Shown piece by piece: positions 1-7,964 of a stretch of 64,000 nt of DNA. The stretch spans positions 186,001 to 250,000 of the forward strand of contig CAWBXV010000006.1 of the NCBI GenBank assembly GCA_963792875.1, in the 5' to 3' direction. The translations under genes were made by a program, and so were the position numbers. How positions within the stretch are numbered: the stretch's first letter is position 1; each line of letters begins with the position of its first letter. Source of the stretch: JAHEGP01 sp963792875 (lineage in GTDB: Bacteria > Pseudomonadota > Gammaproteobacteria > Pseudomonadales > JAHEGP01). Below the pieces are notes generated by a model that did not search any database, was not told the DNA's origin, and worked only from the letters and a program-made list of their open reading frames with translations.

Positions 1-1203
1 CCGTTCCCGGACCAGGTAGCAGCGGTCGCCATCGACCATGACCTCGGCGGCGCGTCCCCTGGAATTGTAGTTGGAGCTCATGACGAAGCCGTAGGCGCCG
101 GCCGATCGCAGCGCGAGCAGATCGCCCGCGGCAATCGCCAGGTCGCGGTCCTTGGCGATGAAATCGCCCGTCTCGCACACCGGGCCCACCACGTCGTAGT
201 TGGCGCTGGCGGCGTCCGTGCGCGGCACCACCGGGTCGAGCGCCATCCACGACTGGTAGAGCGCCGGGCGCAGCATGTCGTTCATGGCGGCATCGACGAT
301 GGCGAAGTTTTTCGCCGGGGTGGGCTTCAGGTAGGCAACCCGGGTGAGCAGAACGCCGGCGTCGGCGCAGATCGAACGGCCGGGCTCGAAGATCAGGGTG
401 AGCCGGCGCTCGCCGAGTGCCGCGCGCAGGGCGGCGATGTAGGCGGCGGGGGTCGGTGGCTGCTCCTGGCGATAGCGCACGCCGAGGCCGCCGCCAATGT
501 CCAGGTGCTGCAGCGCAATGCCGCGGCTGGCCAGTTCGTCGACCAGCAGCAGAACCCGCCGCAGCGCGTCCAGGAAGGGACGGGTTTCGGTCAGCTGCGA
601 GCCGATGTGGCAGTCCACGCCGATCACATCGATGTGGCTCAGGCGCGCTGCGGCCAGGTAGACCTCGGGCGCGGCGCCGATATCGATGCCGAATTTGTTT
701 TCCTTGAGCCCGGTGGCGATGTAGGGGTGGGTGTTGGCATCCACATCCGGGTTGACGCGGATCGAAACCGGTGCCCGCAGGTCCATGTCCCGGGCGACCG
801 CCTGCAGCGCGTGCAGCTCGGCGACGGATTCCACGTTGAAGCAGTGAATGCCGTGTTCGAGGGCCAGGCGCATCTCGTCGGCGGATTTGGCGACGCCGGA
901 AAAGACCACCCTGGCCGGATCGCCACCGGCTGCCAGCACGCGCAGCAGTTCACCACCGGAGACGATGTCGAAGCCCGCTCCCCGGCGCGCCAGCACGTTC
1001 AGCACCGCCAGGTTGGAGTTGGCCTTGACCGCGTAACAGATCAGGTGCCGCTGCCCCTCCAGCGCGGTCTGGTAGGCTGTCAGATTGGCTTCCAGCGCGG
1101 CCCGCGAGTAGACGTAGGTCGGTGTGCCGTAGCGCGCGGCGACGCCGCTCAAAGGCACGCCCTCGGCGCACAGCTCGCCGCGCTGGTATTCAAAGCAGGT
1201 CAT
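1..1203 (-). CDS. lysA: Diaminopimelate decarboxylase, C-terminus cut by window edge
   Basis: PLP enzyme of the last step of lysine synthesis: meso-diaminopimelate to L-lysine plus CO2, in the cytoplasm. 401 codons are visible; family members have about 415-420 residues, so only the last few are missing. The PLP lysine lies in the CYAVKANSN motif (about Lys60), followed by the glycine-rich DIGGGLGVRY phosphate-binding motif. GRSICADAGVLLT and the late CETGDF motif complete the fold-III decarboxylase signature. The ATG at 1203 follows the small lipoprotein gene lptM by 37 bases. The lptM-lysA order is conserved in gammaproteobacteria, and the two probably share one promoter. Confidence 0.97.
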   Translation of the reverse strand, partial: MTCFEYQRGELCAEGVPLSGVAARYGTPTYVYSRAALEANLTAYQTALEGQRHLICYAVKANSNLAVLNVLARRGAGFDIVSGGELLRVLAAGGDPARVVFSGVAKSADEMRLALEHGIHCFNVESVAELHALQAVARDMDLRAPVSIRVNPDVDANTHPYIATGLKENKFGIDIGAAPEVYLAAARLSHIDVIGVDCHIGSQLTETRPFLDALRRVLLLVDELASRGIALQHLDIGGGLGVRYRQEQPPTPAAYIAALRAALGERRLTLIFEPGRSICADAGVLLTRVAYLKPTPAKNFAIVDAAMNDMLRPALYQSWMALDPVVPRTDAASANYDVVGPVCETGDFIAKDRDLAIAAGDLLALRSAGAYGFVMSSNYNSRGRAAEVMVDGDRCYLVRER

Positions 1204-1240
1204 GTCGATCGGGCCTTCGCTCGAAGTTGGGGCGCCCGCG

Positions 1241-1432
1241 TCAGGGGGCGCCAGTGGTCTCACCTGCGGAGGGCTCAGCGCTGGTCTGGGCGCCGGTCGC
1301 GGGTTTGGGTCCGGGTTCCTTCTTGCGTTCCTCGGACTTTTTATCGGGCAGGAACAGCGGGCCTTTAAAGCCGCACCCCAGCATCAGGCTGGCGGCCAGC
1401 ACAAGGGTGAGAAGATGGCGCAAACGGGGCAT
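1241..1432 (-). CDS. lptM: LPS-assembly-associated small lipoprotein LptM (YifL-type)
   Basis: 63-residue lipoprotein. A short hydrophobic signal peptide ends at a lipobox (LMLGC), and the family-typical motif CGFKGPLFLP follows the lipidated cysteine. The rest is a low-complexity, Lys/Glu/Pro-rich tail. LptM of E. coli binds the LptD-LptE LPS translocon at the outer membrane; that role is taken from the family. A GAGGAAG ribosome site sits 6 bases before the ATG at 1432. It lies directly upstream of lysA, the usual context for this gene. Confidence 0.88.
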   Translation of the reverse strand: MPRLRHLLTLVLAASLMLGCGFKGPLFLPDKKSEERKKEPGPKPATGAQTSAEPSAGETTGAP

Positions 1433-1454
1433 TATGGCTTCCTCTAAAGCGGTG

Positions 1455-1460
1455 ATTATA
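1455..1460 (-). promoter_or_regulatory. Predicted -10 element for lptM-lysA
   Basis: A perfect TATAAT on the minus strand lies 23 bases upstream of the lptM ATG and its ribosome site. The -35 region at 17 bases spacing (TTTCGG) is a poor match, so the promoter may be weak or activated. Confidence 0.4.
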
Positions 1461-1527
1461 ACGGGCCCTACGGGCGCCCGAAACCATGCCGTGCAGGTCG
1501 GGACCCCGCGGCGCCGCGGCCTCGCGC

Positions 1528-2940
1528 TCAGCCGGCGCCCGGGCTGGCACGCTCCGCGAGCCGCAGGCGGAGTCGCGCCGCGGCGGCTGCCACCTGCGCC
1601 GGCGCCGTGCCGCCGATATGGTCGCGCGCGGCGACGGAGCCTTCCAGCGTGAGGGTGGCGAAGGCATCCTCCCCGATGGCGTCGCTGAAGCGGCGCAGGT
1701 CGTCGAGGCCGAGTTCGGCCAGATCGCAGCCCCGCTCCACGCCCAGGGCAACGGCCTTGCCGACGATCTCGTGAGCGTCGCGGAACGGCACGCCCTTGCG
1801 GACCAGGTAGTCGGCCAGATCGGTGGCGGTGGCATAGCCCCGCCGCGCGGCCTGATACATGACCGGACGATTAGGCACAATGGACGGCACCATGTCCGCA
1901 TAGGCTTTCAGGCAGTCGCTGACGGTGTCCACGGTGTCGAACAGAGGCTCCTTGTCTTCCTGGTTGTCCTTGTTGTAGGCCAGCGGCTGGGATTTCATGA
2001 GCATCAGCAGGGACAGCAGGTGTCCGGTCACGCGGCCCGCCTTGCCGCGGATCAGTTCCGGCACGTCGGGGTTTTTCTTCTGCGGCATGATGGACGAGCC
2101 GGTGCAGAAGCGGTCGGGCAGCGTGATGAAATTGAACTGGGCGGAGGTCCACAGCACCAGCTCCTCACCGAAGCGGGACAGGTGGCTCAGCAGCATGCTG
2201 GCCGCCGCGCAGAATTCGATGGCAAAGTCGCGATCCGCCACCGAGTCCAGCGAGTTTTCCGTCGGCCCATCGAAGCCCAGCAGGCGTGCGGTGTGGTGGC
2301 GGTCGATCGGGTAGGTGGTGCCGGCCAGCGCGGCCGCGCCCAGCGGTGACCGGTTGAGGCGCTTGCGGCAGTCGACGAAGCGGCCGTGGTCGCGCTCGAG
2401 CATCTCGGACCAGGCCAGCAGGTGATGCCCGAAGGTGACGGGCTGCGCGGTCTGCAGGTGGGTGAAGCCGGGCATGATCGTGGCCGCCTCGCGCTCGGCC
2501 AGCGCCACCAGGCCGTACTGCAGGCGGGTGATCTCGGCGCAGATGAGGTCGATCTGGCGGCGCAGGTAGAGGCGGATGTCGGTGGCGACCTGGTCGTTGC
2601 GCGAGCGGCCGGTGTGCAGCTTTTTGCCGCTGGGGCCGATCATTTCCGTCAGTCGCGCCTCGATATTCATGTGCACGTCTTCGCGCCGCTCTGACCAGCT
2701 GAAGCGCCCGCTGGCGATCTCCTCGCGGATCTCGCTCAGGCCGGTCTCGATCTGAGCGTACTCGTCGTCGCTGAGAATGCCGCAGTTGCGCAGCATGTCG
2801 GCGTGTGCCAGCGAACCGGCGATGTCCTCGGCGTAGAGGCGGCGATCGAAGGACACTGATGCCGTGAAGCGCTCGACGAACGCATCCGTGGGCTCGTTGA
2901 AGCGTCCACCCCACAGTTTTTGTTCGTTCGGATCGTGCAT
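1528..2940 (-). CDS. argH: Argininosuccinate lyase
   Basis: Final step of arginine synthesis: argininosuccinate to arginine plus fumarate; a cytoplasmic homotetramer. The 470 residues match the family length. The fumarase/aspartase superfamily signature GSSIMPQKKN is at 281-290, with the mobile catalytic serine loop. The catalytic His is within PGFTHLQ (about 161), and TGRSRNDQ near 110-117 is the substrate-binding loop. The ATG at 2940 is divergent from the algZ sensor gene, the same arrangement as argH-fimS/algZ in Pseudomonas. Confidence 0.98.
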   Translation of the reverse strand: MHDPNEQKLWGGRFNEPTDAFVERFTASVSFDRRLYAEDIAGSLAHADMLRNCGILSDDEYAQIETGLSEIREEIASGRFSWSERREDVHMNIEARLTEMIGPSGKKLHTGRSRNDQVATDIRLYLRRQIDLICAEITRLQYGLVALAEREAATIMPGFTHLQTAQPVTFGHHLLAWSEMLERDHGRFVDCRKRLNRSPLGAAALAGTTYPIDRHHTARLLGFDGPTENSLDSVADRDFAIEFCAAASMLLSHLSRFGEELVLWTSAQFNFITLPDRFCTGSSIMPQKKNPDVPELIRGKAGRVTGHLLSLLMLMKSQPLAYNKDNQEDKEPLFDTVDTVSDCLKAYADMVPSIVPNRPVMYQAARRGYATATDLADYLVRKGVPFRDAHEIVGKAVALGVERGCDLAELGLDDLRRFSDAIGEDAFATLTLEGSVAARDHIGGTAPAQVAAAAARLRLRLAERASPGAG

Positions 2941-2976
2941 GGCGTCGGCGCTCGTCGGTGGTGGCTGGGCCGCGGC

Positions 2977-2982
2977 ATTATA
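2977..2982 (-). promoter_or_regulatory. Predicted -10 element for argH
   Basis: A perfect TATAAT on the minus strand lies 36 bases before the argH start codon, in the divergent argH/algZ intergenic space. No good -35 is visible at 17-18 bases. A regulator-dependent promoter is possible; I see no clear ArgR box. Confidence 0.4.
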
Positions 2983-3073
2983 GCGTTTCGCTCCCGGGCA
3001 TCCTATAGTTTCAGTAGTTTACCGCGACCGCCGGCCCAGCCAGCGCCCGCCGGACCAGCCGCCAGAGCCCGCA

Positions 3074-4114
3074 GTGACGCAGCCCCAGGACCAGTGCTAT
3101 CTCCCCGACTTCTGCTCCGTCAGCATGGTGCTGATACTGGTGCTGGCGACTGAATTGCTGGCGCTGGCGCTGGCGCTGGCCAGCGGCGGCGGCTGGACCA
3201 CGCTGGCCATGACCTCCCTGTTCATGCTGTGGGTGGTGCTGGCAAGCGCCGCGCTGCTGTGCGTGCTGCGCAGCCAGCTGGCGCGCCTGGGCGTTGCGCA
3301 GGTGTCGGTGTTCAGCCTTGCCGTGGTGCTGGCTGTGACCCTGGCGACCAGTGTCGCCGGACAGATACTGCTGCCGTCGGTGGTGGCCATGGATGGCGGC
3401 AGCCCGGGCGTCGACCTGCGGCGCACGCTCGATCAGCTGGCCATAGCGGGCATCTTCACCGGCATCGCCCTGCGCTATGCCTTTCTGCAGCAGCAGCTGC
3501 GGGAGCAGCGGGGCGCGGAGTTGCAGGCTCGCATCGTCGCGCTGCAGGCGCGCATCCGCCCGCACTTTCTGTTCAACAGTATGAATACGATCGCCAGTCT
3601 CATCGCCACTGACCCGGACCTGGCCGAGCGCGTGGTCGAGGACCTGTCGGACCTGTTCCGCCAGAGTCTGTCCAGCGATCATACGCAGGTGCCGATGACC
3701 GAGGAGCTGGAGCTGTGCCGGCGCTTTGCGCGCATCGAGGCGCTCCGCCTGGGCAGCCGCCTGCAGGTCGAGTGGGCGGTCGAGGCGCTGCCGCCCCAGC
3801 TGCGCATCCCGCGCTTCACGCTGCAGCCCCTGCTGGAGAACGCCATCTATCACGGCGTGCAGCCTCTGCCCGAGGGCGGGGTGGTCCAGGTGTCGGTGCG
3901 CTGCGACGGCGCTACCTGCTCGCTCGGCGTGGTCAACCCGGTGGCGCCGGCGCCGGTGGCGAGCGGGGGTCACAGCATGGCGCTCGACAACATCCGGCAC
4001 CGCCTGCAGGCCCTGTACGGGTCCGCTGCCACTCTTTCCATCAGCCGGCAGCCCGGGCGCTTTGCCGTGCAGCTGCGCTTTCCCTGCGCGCCGCCGGCGG
4101 GTTCCGCGCCATGA
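3074..4114 (+). CDS. algZ: LytS/AlgZ-type sensor histidine kinase
   Basis: 346-residue membrane sensor kinase of the His_kinase (LytS/YehU) class. Four or so hydrophobic helices occupy about residues 15-135, then a short coiled linker. The phospho-acceptor box RPHFLFNSMN follows (His164), then the N box LLENAIYHG and a degenerate G box ending DNIRHRLQALYG. It should phosphorylate the adjacent AlgR. The GTG start at 3074 is the first in frame before the hydrophobic region. Its stop overlaps the algR start (ATGA), which indicates translational coupling. In Pseudomonas the orthologous pair FimS/AlgR controls alginate and type IV pili; that role is inferred here. Confidence 0.93.
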   Translation: MTQPQDQCYLPDFCSVSMVLILVLATELLALALALASGGGWTTLAMTSLFMLWVVLASAALLCVLRSQLARLGVAQVSVFSLAVVLAVTLATSVAGQILLPSVVAMDGGSPGVDLRRTLDQLAIAGIFTGIALRYAFLQQQLREQRGAELQARIVALQARIRPHFLFNSMNTIASLIATDPDLAERVVEDLSDLFRQSLSSDHTQVPMTEELELCRRFARIEALRLGSRLQVEWAVEALPPQLRIPRFTLQPLLENAIYHGVQPLPEGGVVQVSVRCDGATCSLGVVNPVAPAPVASGGHSMALDNIRHRLQALYGSAATLSISRQPGRFAVQLRFPCAPPAGSAP

Positions 4115-4848
4115 GCCGGCGCGTGCTGGTCGCCGACGACGAGCCGCTGGCGCGGGCCAGGCTGGTGCGCCTGCTGCAGGCGGTCGACGGCTGCACCGTC
4201 GTCGCCGAAGCGGCCGATGGCGCGGAGGTCGTGCGCCAGGTGGAGCACAGCGACGTCGAGATCGTGCTGCTGGATATCCGCATGCCGGTGATGGATGGCC
4301 TGCAGGCCGCCGCCCGGCTGGCGCAGCTGCCGACCCCGCCTGCCGTGATCTTCTGCACGGCCTACGGCGAGCACGCGCTGGCGGCGTTCGAGGCCAGCGC
4401 CCTGGCCTATCTGCTCAAGCCGGTGCGGGAGGCCGCGCTGCGGGCGGCGCTGGCGCGCGCGGTATGCCTGACCCGGGCGCAGGCGGGGATGCTCGACGAG
4501 CTGGTCGAGCCGGGCCCGCGGGCGCACCTGAGCGCGCGCTCGCACGGCTCGATGGCGCTGATCCCGTTGCGGGATGTCTGCTGCCTGCTGGCCGATCACA
4601 AGTCCGTCACCGCCATCCACCCCGGCGGCCAGCAACCGGTCGATCACAGCCTGCGCGAGCTGGAGGAGCAGTTCCCCGAGCAGCTGGTCCGGGTGCACCG
4701 CAACGCGCTGGTCGCGCGGGCGCGCATCCGGGCGCTGACGCGCGACGCCGACGGCCAGTTCTCGGTTGCGCTGCGCGGTACGTCGGTGCAGCCCCAGGTC
4801 AGTCGCCGCCACCTGCCGCGGCTGCGCGAATTGCTCGGCTCGCTCTGA
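4111..4848 (+). CDS. algR: LytTR-family response regulator AlgR
   Basis: 245 residues. The N-terminal receiver domain (about 1-120) has the acidic pair in VADDEP (Asp9, Asp10), the phospho-acceptor Asp55 in LLDIRMP, and the conserved Lys in LLKPVRE. The C-terminal LytTR DNA-binding domain (about 140-245) carries the typical VRVHRNALVAR segment. It overlaps algZ by four bases and is followed by hemC, as in Pseudomonas. It probably activates genes for surface structures; targets cannot be read from this window. Confidence 0.95.
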   Translation: MSRRVLVADDEPLARARLVRLLQAVDGCTVVAEAADGAEVVRQVEHSDVEIVLLDIRMPVMDGLQAAARLAQLPTPPAVIFCTAYGEHALAAFEASALAYLLKPVREAALRAALARAVCLTRAQAGMLDELVEPGPRAHLSARSHGSMALIPLRDVCCLLADHKSVTAIHPGGQQPVDHSLRELEEQFPEQLVRVHRNALVARARIRALTRDADGQFSVALRGTSVQPQVSRRHLPRLRELLGSL

Positions 4849-4857
4849 CGCCGGCCG

Positions 4858-4878
4858 CTGGCCGGCCGGCCCGGCCAG
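4858..4878 (+). terminator. GC-rich hairpin after algR
   Basis: A perfect 7-bp stem (CTGGCCG/CGGCCAG) with a 7-base loop begins 10 bases after the algR stop. There is no T-tract, so this is a pause or RNA-stability hairpin at least as much as a true intrinsic terminator. Confidence 0.35.
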
Positions 4879-4880
4879 CC

Positions 4881-4909
4881 TAGGCAGGGCATGCAGCCTG
4901 ACGTAGAAT
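4881..4909 (+). promoter_or_regulatory. Possible sigma70 promoter of the hemC operon
   Basis: TAGGCA, 17 bases, then TAGAAT at 4904-4909, about 40 bases before the hemC ATG. The match is moderate (4/6 and 5/6). Confidence 0.35.
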
Positions 4910-4950
4910 CCCAAGTCAAACATCGATACGGATCGCAAAGGAGCTTTTCC

Positions 4951-5892
4951 ATGGGTGATCGAGTGCGCATCGCTACCCGGCAGAGCCCTTTGGCGATGTG
5001 GCAGGCGGAGTACGTCAAGGCCGCGCTGGAGCGCGCGCACCCGCAGCTGCGGGTGGAAATCCTGGCGATGACGACTCGCGGCGACAAGATTCTGGATACC
5101 CCGCTGGCCAAAATCGGCGGCAAGGGGCTGTTCGTCAAGGAGCTCGAGCAGGCCTTGCTGGAGCGCCAGGCCGATATCGCGGTTCACTCCATGAAGGACG
5201 TGCCCATGGAGTTCCCGGCAGGGCTCGGGCTGGGCGCCATCTGCCAGCGCGAGGACCCTGGCGATGCGCTGGTGGCGGGGCGGTTTGCGTCGCTGCGCGA
5301 GCTGCCCAGGGGCGGCCGCCTGGGTACCTCCAGTCTGCGGCGCCAGTGCCAGCTGCGGGCGCTGCGGCCCGATCTCGAGGTCCTGGACCTGCGCGGCAAC
5401 GTCAATACCCGGCTGCGCAAGCTGGATCAGGGCGAGTACGACGCCATCGTGCTGGCCACGGCGGGCCTGAAGCGACTGGGGCTGGCGCACCGCATCAGCG
5501 CCCGCCTCGACGTCACCGAGTGCCTGCCGGCCGGCGGCCAGGGGGCGGTGGGCATCGAGCTGCGGCTCGACGACGCCCGCACTGCCGAGCTGGTGGGCGT
5601 GCTCACACACGCTCGGACCGAGCGCTGCGTGGTCGCCGAGCGCGCCCTCAATCATCGCCTGCAAGGTGGCTGTCAGGTGCCCATCGCCGCTTATGCCGTG
5701 TGGCAGGGCGATGCCATCTGGTTGCGGGGGCTGGTGGGCAGCCCGGACGGCTCGCGGCTCTACCGGGCCGAGGCCACGGCGGCGGCGGCGGCAGCCGAAC
5801 ACCTGGGGCGTCAGGTGGCCGAGGACCTGTTATCCCAGGGTGCCGGCCGGGTCCTGGCGGAAGTGTATGGTGGCGGCTTTGACGCCGGCTGA
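4951..5892 (+). CDS. hemC: Hydroxymethylbilane synthase (porphobilinogen deaminase)
   Basis: Joins four porphobilinogens into hydroxymethylbilane in the cytoplasmic haem/sirohaem pathway. 313 residues, the normal length. Substrate and cofactor residues are seen in RIATRQSPLAMWQ (5-17), KIGGKGLFVKE, AVHSMKDVP, GTSSLRRQ and DLRGNVNTRL. The dipyrromethane cofactor cysteine is Cys241 in LQGGCQVP. The start at 4951 is chosen because AAAGGAG lies 9 bases upstream; a longer in-frame extension to 4891 lacks family homology. The 3' end overlaps hemD. Confidence 0.98.
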   Translation: MGDRVRIATRQSPLAMWQAEYVKAALERAHPQLRVEILAMTTRGDKILDTPLAKIGGKGLFVKELEQALLERQADIAVHSMKDVPMEFPAGLGLGAICQREDPGDALVAGRFASLRELPRGGRLGTSSLRRQCQLRALRPDLEVLDLRGNVNTRLRKLDQGEYDAIVLATAGLKRLGLAHRISARLDVTECLPAGGQGAVGIELRLDDARTAELVGVLTHARTERCVVAERALNHRLQGGCQVPIAAYAVWQGDAIWLRGLVGSPDGSRLYRAEATAAAAAAEHLGRQVAEDLLSQGAGRVLAEVYGGGFDAG

Positions 5893-6700
5893 GGGGCCGC
5901 TGGCCGGTCGAGGTATCTGGTACACCCGCCCGCAGGACGTCGACGGCGAACTGCCGCGGCGCTGCCGCGCCCTGGGGGCCACGGTGTGGTGGGCTCCGGC
6001 CCTGGCGATCGCGCCTCTGCCGGCGACGCATCCGGCGCTGATCGCCGCGCGCACCACTCTCCAGCAGCAGTTCGAGCACGTCGTGTTCATCAGCACCAAC
6101 GCGGTGCGCTATGGTCTGCCGCTGCTGCGGGCCCGGTGGCCGGACTGGCCGGCCGGCACCGCCTGCTATGCCATCGGTGCCGCGACGGCACGACAGTTGT
6201 CGGAGCATGGCATCGCGGCGCGCCAGCCCCCGGGCGGCGCGGCCGACAGCGAAGCCTTGCTGCAGTTGCCCCAGTTGCAGCAGGTCGCCGGCCAGGGCGT
6301 ACTGATCGTGCGGGGGCTGGGCGGGCGCCAGGCGCTGGCGCAGGCGCTGAGTGCGCGCGGGGCGCGGGTGGCCTGCATCGAAGCCTACGAGCGCCGCGCA
6401 GTCCCGGAACATCGAATCGAGGCCAATCGACGGCTCGCGGCGAAAACTTTTGACTTTATCACCGCTTCCAGCGGTGAGACGGTAGAAAATATTTTCAATC
6501 TGATTGATGATAGTGTGCGAAGGCAGTTGGTGGGGGTCGCCATCGTCGTCCCTGGTGAGAGGGTTGGGTTGCGGGCCAGGGAGCTGGGATTTACCCGGGT
6601 TGTGCTGGCCGCCAATGCTGGCGATGAGGCGATGACCGACGCCATACTCGAGGCAGTGACAGGGATTGCCGCGTCTGGGCGCGACGAAGAATTTCAATAA
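5867..6700 (+). CDS. hemD: Uroporphyrinogen-III synthase
   Basis: Closes and inverts ring D of hydroxymethylbilane to give uroporphyrinogen III. The 277 residues fit the diverged HemD family, with N-terminal WYTRPQ, central VFISTNAV and C-terminal ITASSGETVENIF typical of the two HemD lobes. The ATG at 5867 lies inside the hemC 3' end (26-base overlap), the usual coupling in gammaproteobacteria. Frame extensions upstream of 5867 are antisense-like hemC sequence and were rejected. hemX follows after 19 bases. Confidence 0.93.
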   Translation: MVAALTPAEGPLAGRGIWYTRPQDVDGELPRRCRALGATVWWAPALAIAPLPATHPALIAARTTLQQQFEHVVFISTNAVRYGLPLLRARWPDWPAGTACYAIGAATARQLSEHGIAARQPPGGAADSEALLQLPQLQQVAGQGVLIVRGLGGRQALAQALSARGARVACIEAYERRAVPEHRIEANRRLAAKTFDFITASSGETVENIFNLIDDSVRRQLVGVAIVVPGERVGLRARELGFTRVVLAANAGDEAMTDAILEAVTGIAASGRDEEFQ

Positions 6701-6719
6701 TGAATGGGGGTGAACCAGA

Positions 6720-7964
6720 GTGAGCAAAGATAATTCAGTTACGGGCGCTGCAGCCCCGGGCGCACCGGGTGGTAAGCCGGCGCAGCCGGCTGCAGGTGGT
6801 GCATCGGTCAAGGCGTCACCAACCCCGCCGCCGCAGAAGGCATCCAAGGGGGGCGGTACGGCGCTCGCGAGTCTGGCCCTGATGACGTCGCTCGGTGCCG
6901 GTGCCGGTGCCGGCTATCTATGGTACGAGCAGCAGCAGATGACGCAACAGCAGCAGACGCTGGCCAGCGAGCACTCGATGCTCTCGGAGCGTCAGGCGGC
7001 CGCTGCCGTTCCCGTCGCTGCGGGCGTCAGCGCGGAGGTCGAGGGGCGCCTCGCCAGCCTGACTGAGCTGATCGACGCCACCAAGGATGCACAGGGCGCG
7101 CAGCAATCCCAGCTGCAGGCGTTGCGCATGGAGACGGGCGGCGATATCCAGCGCCTGGCCTCAGAAAATGCCGATCTCATGCAGCGCCTGGCCGAGATCG
7201 GGCGCACGGATCGCGACGATTGGCGGCTGGCTGAAGTCGAGTACCTGTTGCGGCTGGCCCACCAGCGCGTGGTCATGGGTGGCGAGCTCGACAGCGCCGC
7301 GGCGCTGCTGGCGACGGCCGATAAGATTCTGTATGAGTTGAACATGGCCGGTCTGCTGCACGTGCGCAAGCAGGTCGCCAGGGACTTGGCGGCAGTGCAA
7401 GCCGCGGCCAGGCTGGATGTATCCGGCATCTACCTGCGCCTCGACGCGCTGCAGCAGCAGTTGGGCAAGCTGCAGTTTTATGGCATGCCTGAGCAGGCGG
7501 TGCAGGCCGCTGCCGCCGAGCCGGCAGCAGAGTCCGCCGGCGGGGGCGACTGGCGCGACGAGCTGCTGGCGTTTTCGAAGCAACTGGTCATCGTGCGCAA
7601 GAGTGAGGGTGAGATCGAGGCGGAGCTGACCGGCGTCGGCCAGAATCTGATGCGGATACAGCTCGCGCTCAAGCTCGAGCAGGCCAAGAACGCCCTGCTG
7701 CTGCATCAGGATCCCATCTATCACGCCGCATTGGACAACGCCCGCTCGCTGATCACGGCGCACTTCGTGCCGGAGAACTCCGTGAGCGTGGCCTTTCTGG
7801 AGGGTCTGGACGCGCTCAATCGAGAGACCGTGGCACCCGAACTCCCCGATATCTCGTCGTCGCAGGAGGTCGTAAGAGCCTATATCGACAAGCGTTACAA
7901 GACGCAGGGACAGGCGCCGCAAGCGGTCGGTGGCGATCTGGATGAGCAGGAGGATGCGCTATGA
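6720..7964 (+). CDS. hemX: HemX inner-membrane protein
   Basis: 414 residues. A Pro/Ala-rich cytoplasmic N-terminus is followed by one membrane segment (about 46-66) and a long coiled-coil, Gln-rich periplasmic region with the family motif WRLAEVEYLLRLAHQR. HemX proteins are encoded between hemD and hemY. They were once called uroporphyrinogen methyltransferases because of fusions, but this protein has no SAM-methylase domain. The exact role is unknown; a scaffold for haem synthesis at the membrane is usually proposed. The GTG start at 6720 is preceded by GGGGGTGAACC. It overlaps hemY by four bases (ATGA). Confidence 0.9.
   Translation: MSKDNSVTGAAAPGAPGGKPAQPAAGGASVKASPTPPPQKASKGGGTALASLALMTSLGAGAGAGYLWYEQQQMTQQQQTLASEHSMLSERQAAAAVPVAAGVSAEVEGRLASLTELIDATKDAQGAQQSQLQALRMETGGDIQRLASENADLMQRLAEIGRTDRDDWRLAEVEYLLRLAHQRVVMGGELDSAAALLATADKILYELNMAGLLHVRKQVARDLAAVQAAARLDVSGIYLRLDALQQQLGKLQFYGMPEQAVQAAAAEPAAESAGGGDWRDELLAFSKQLVIVRKSEGEIEAELTGVGQNLMRIQLALKLEQAKNALLLHQDPIYHAALDNARSLITAHFVPENSVSVAFLEGLDALNRETVAPELPDISSSQEVVRAYIDKRYKTQGQAPQAVGGDLDEQEDAL

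Noticed and set aside
505..1368. Long open frame on the plus strand, 287 codons
   Set aside because: It is antisense to lysA, which has clear family motifs; the composition is typical of a GC-rich shadow frame.
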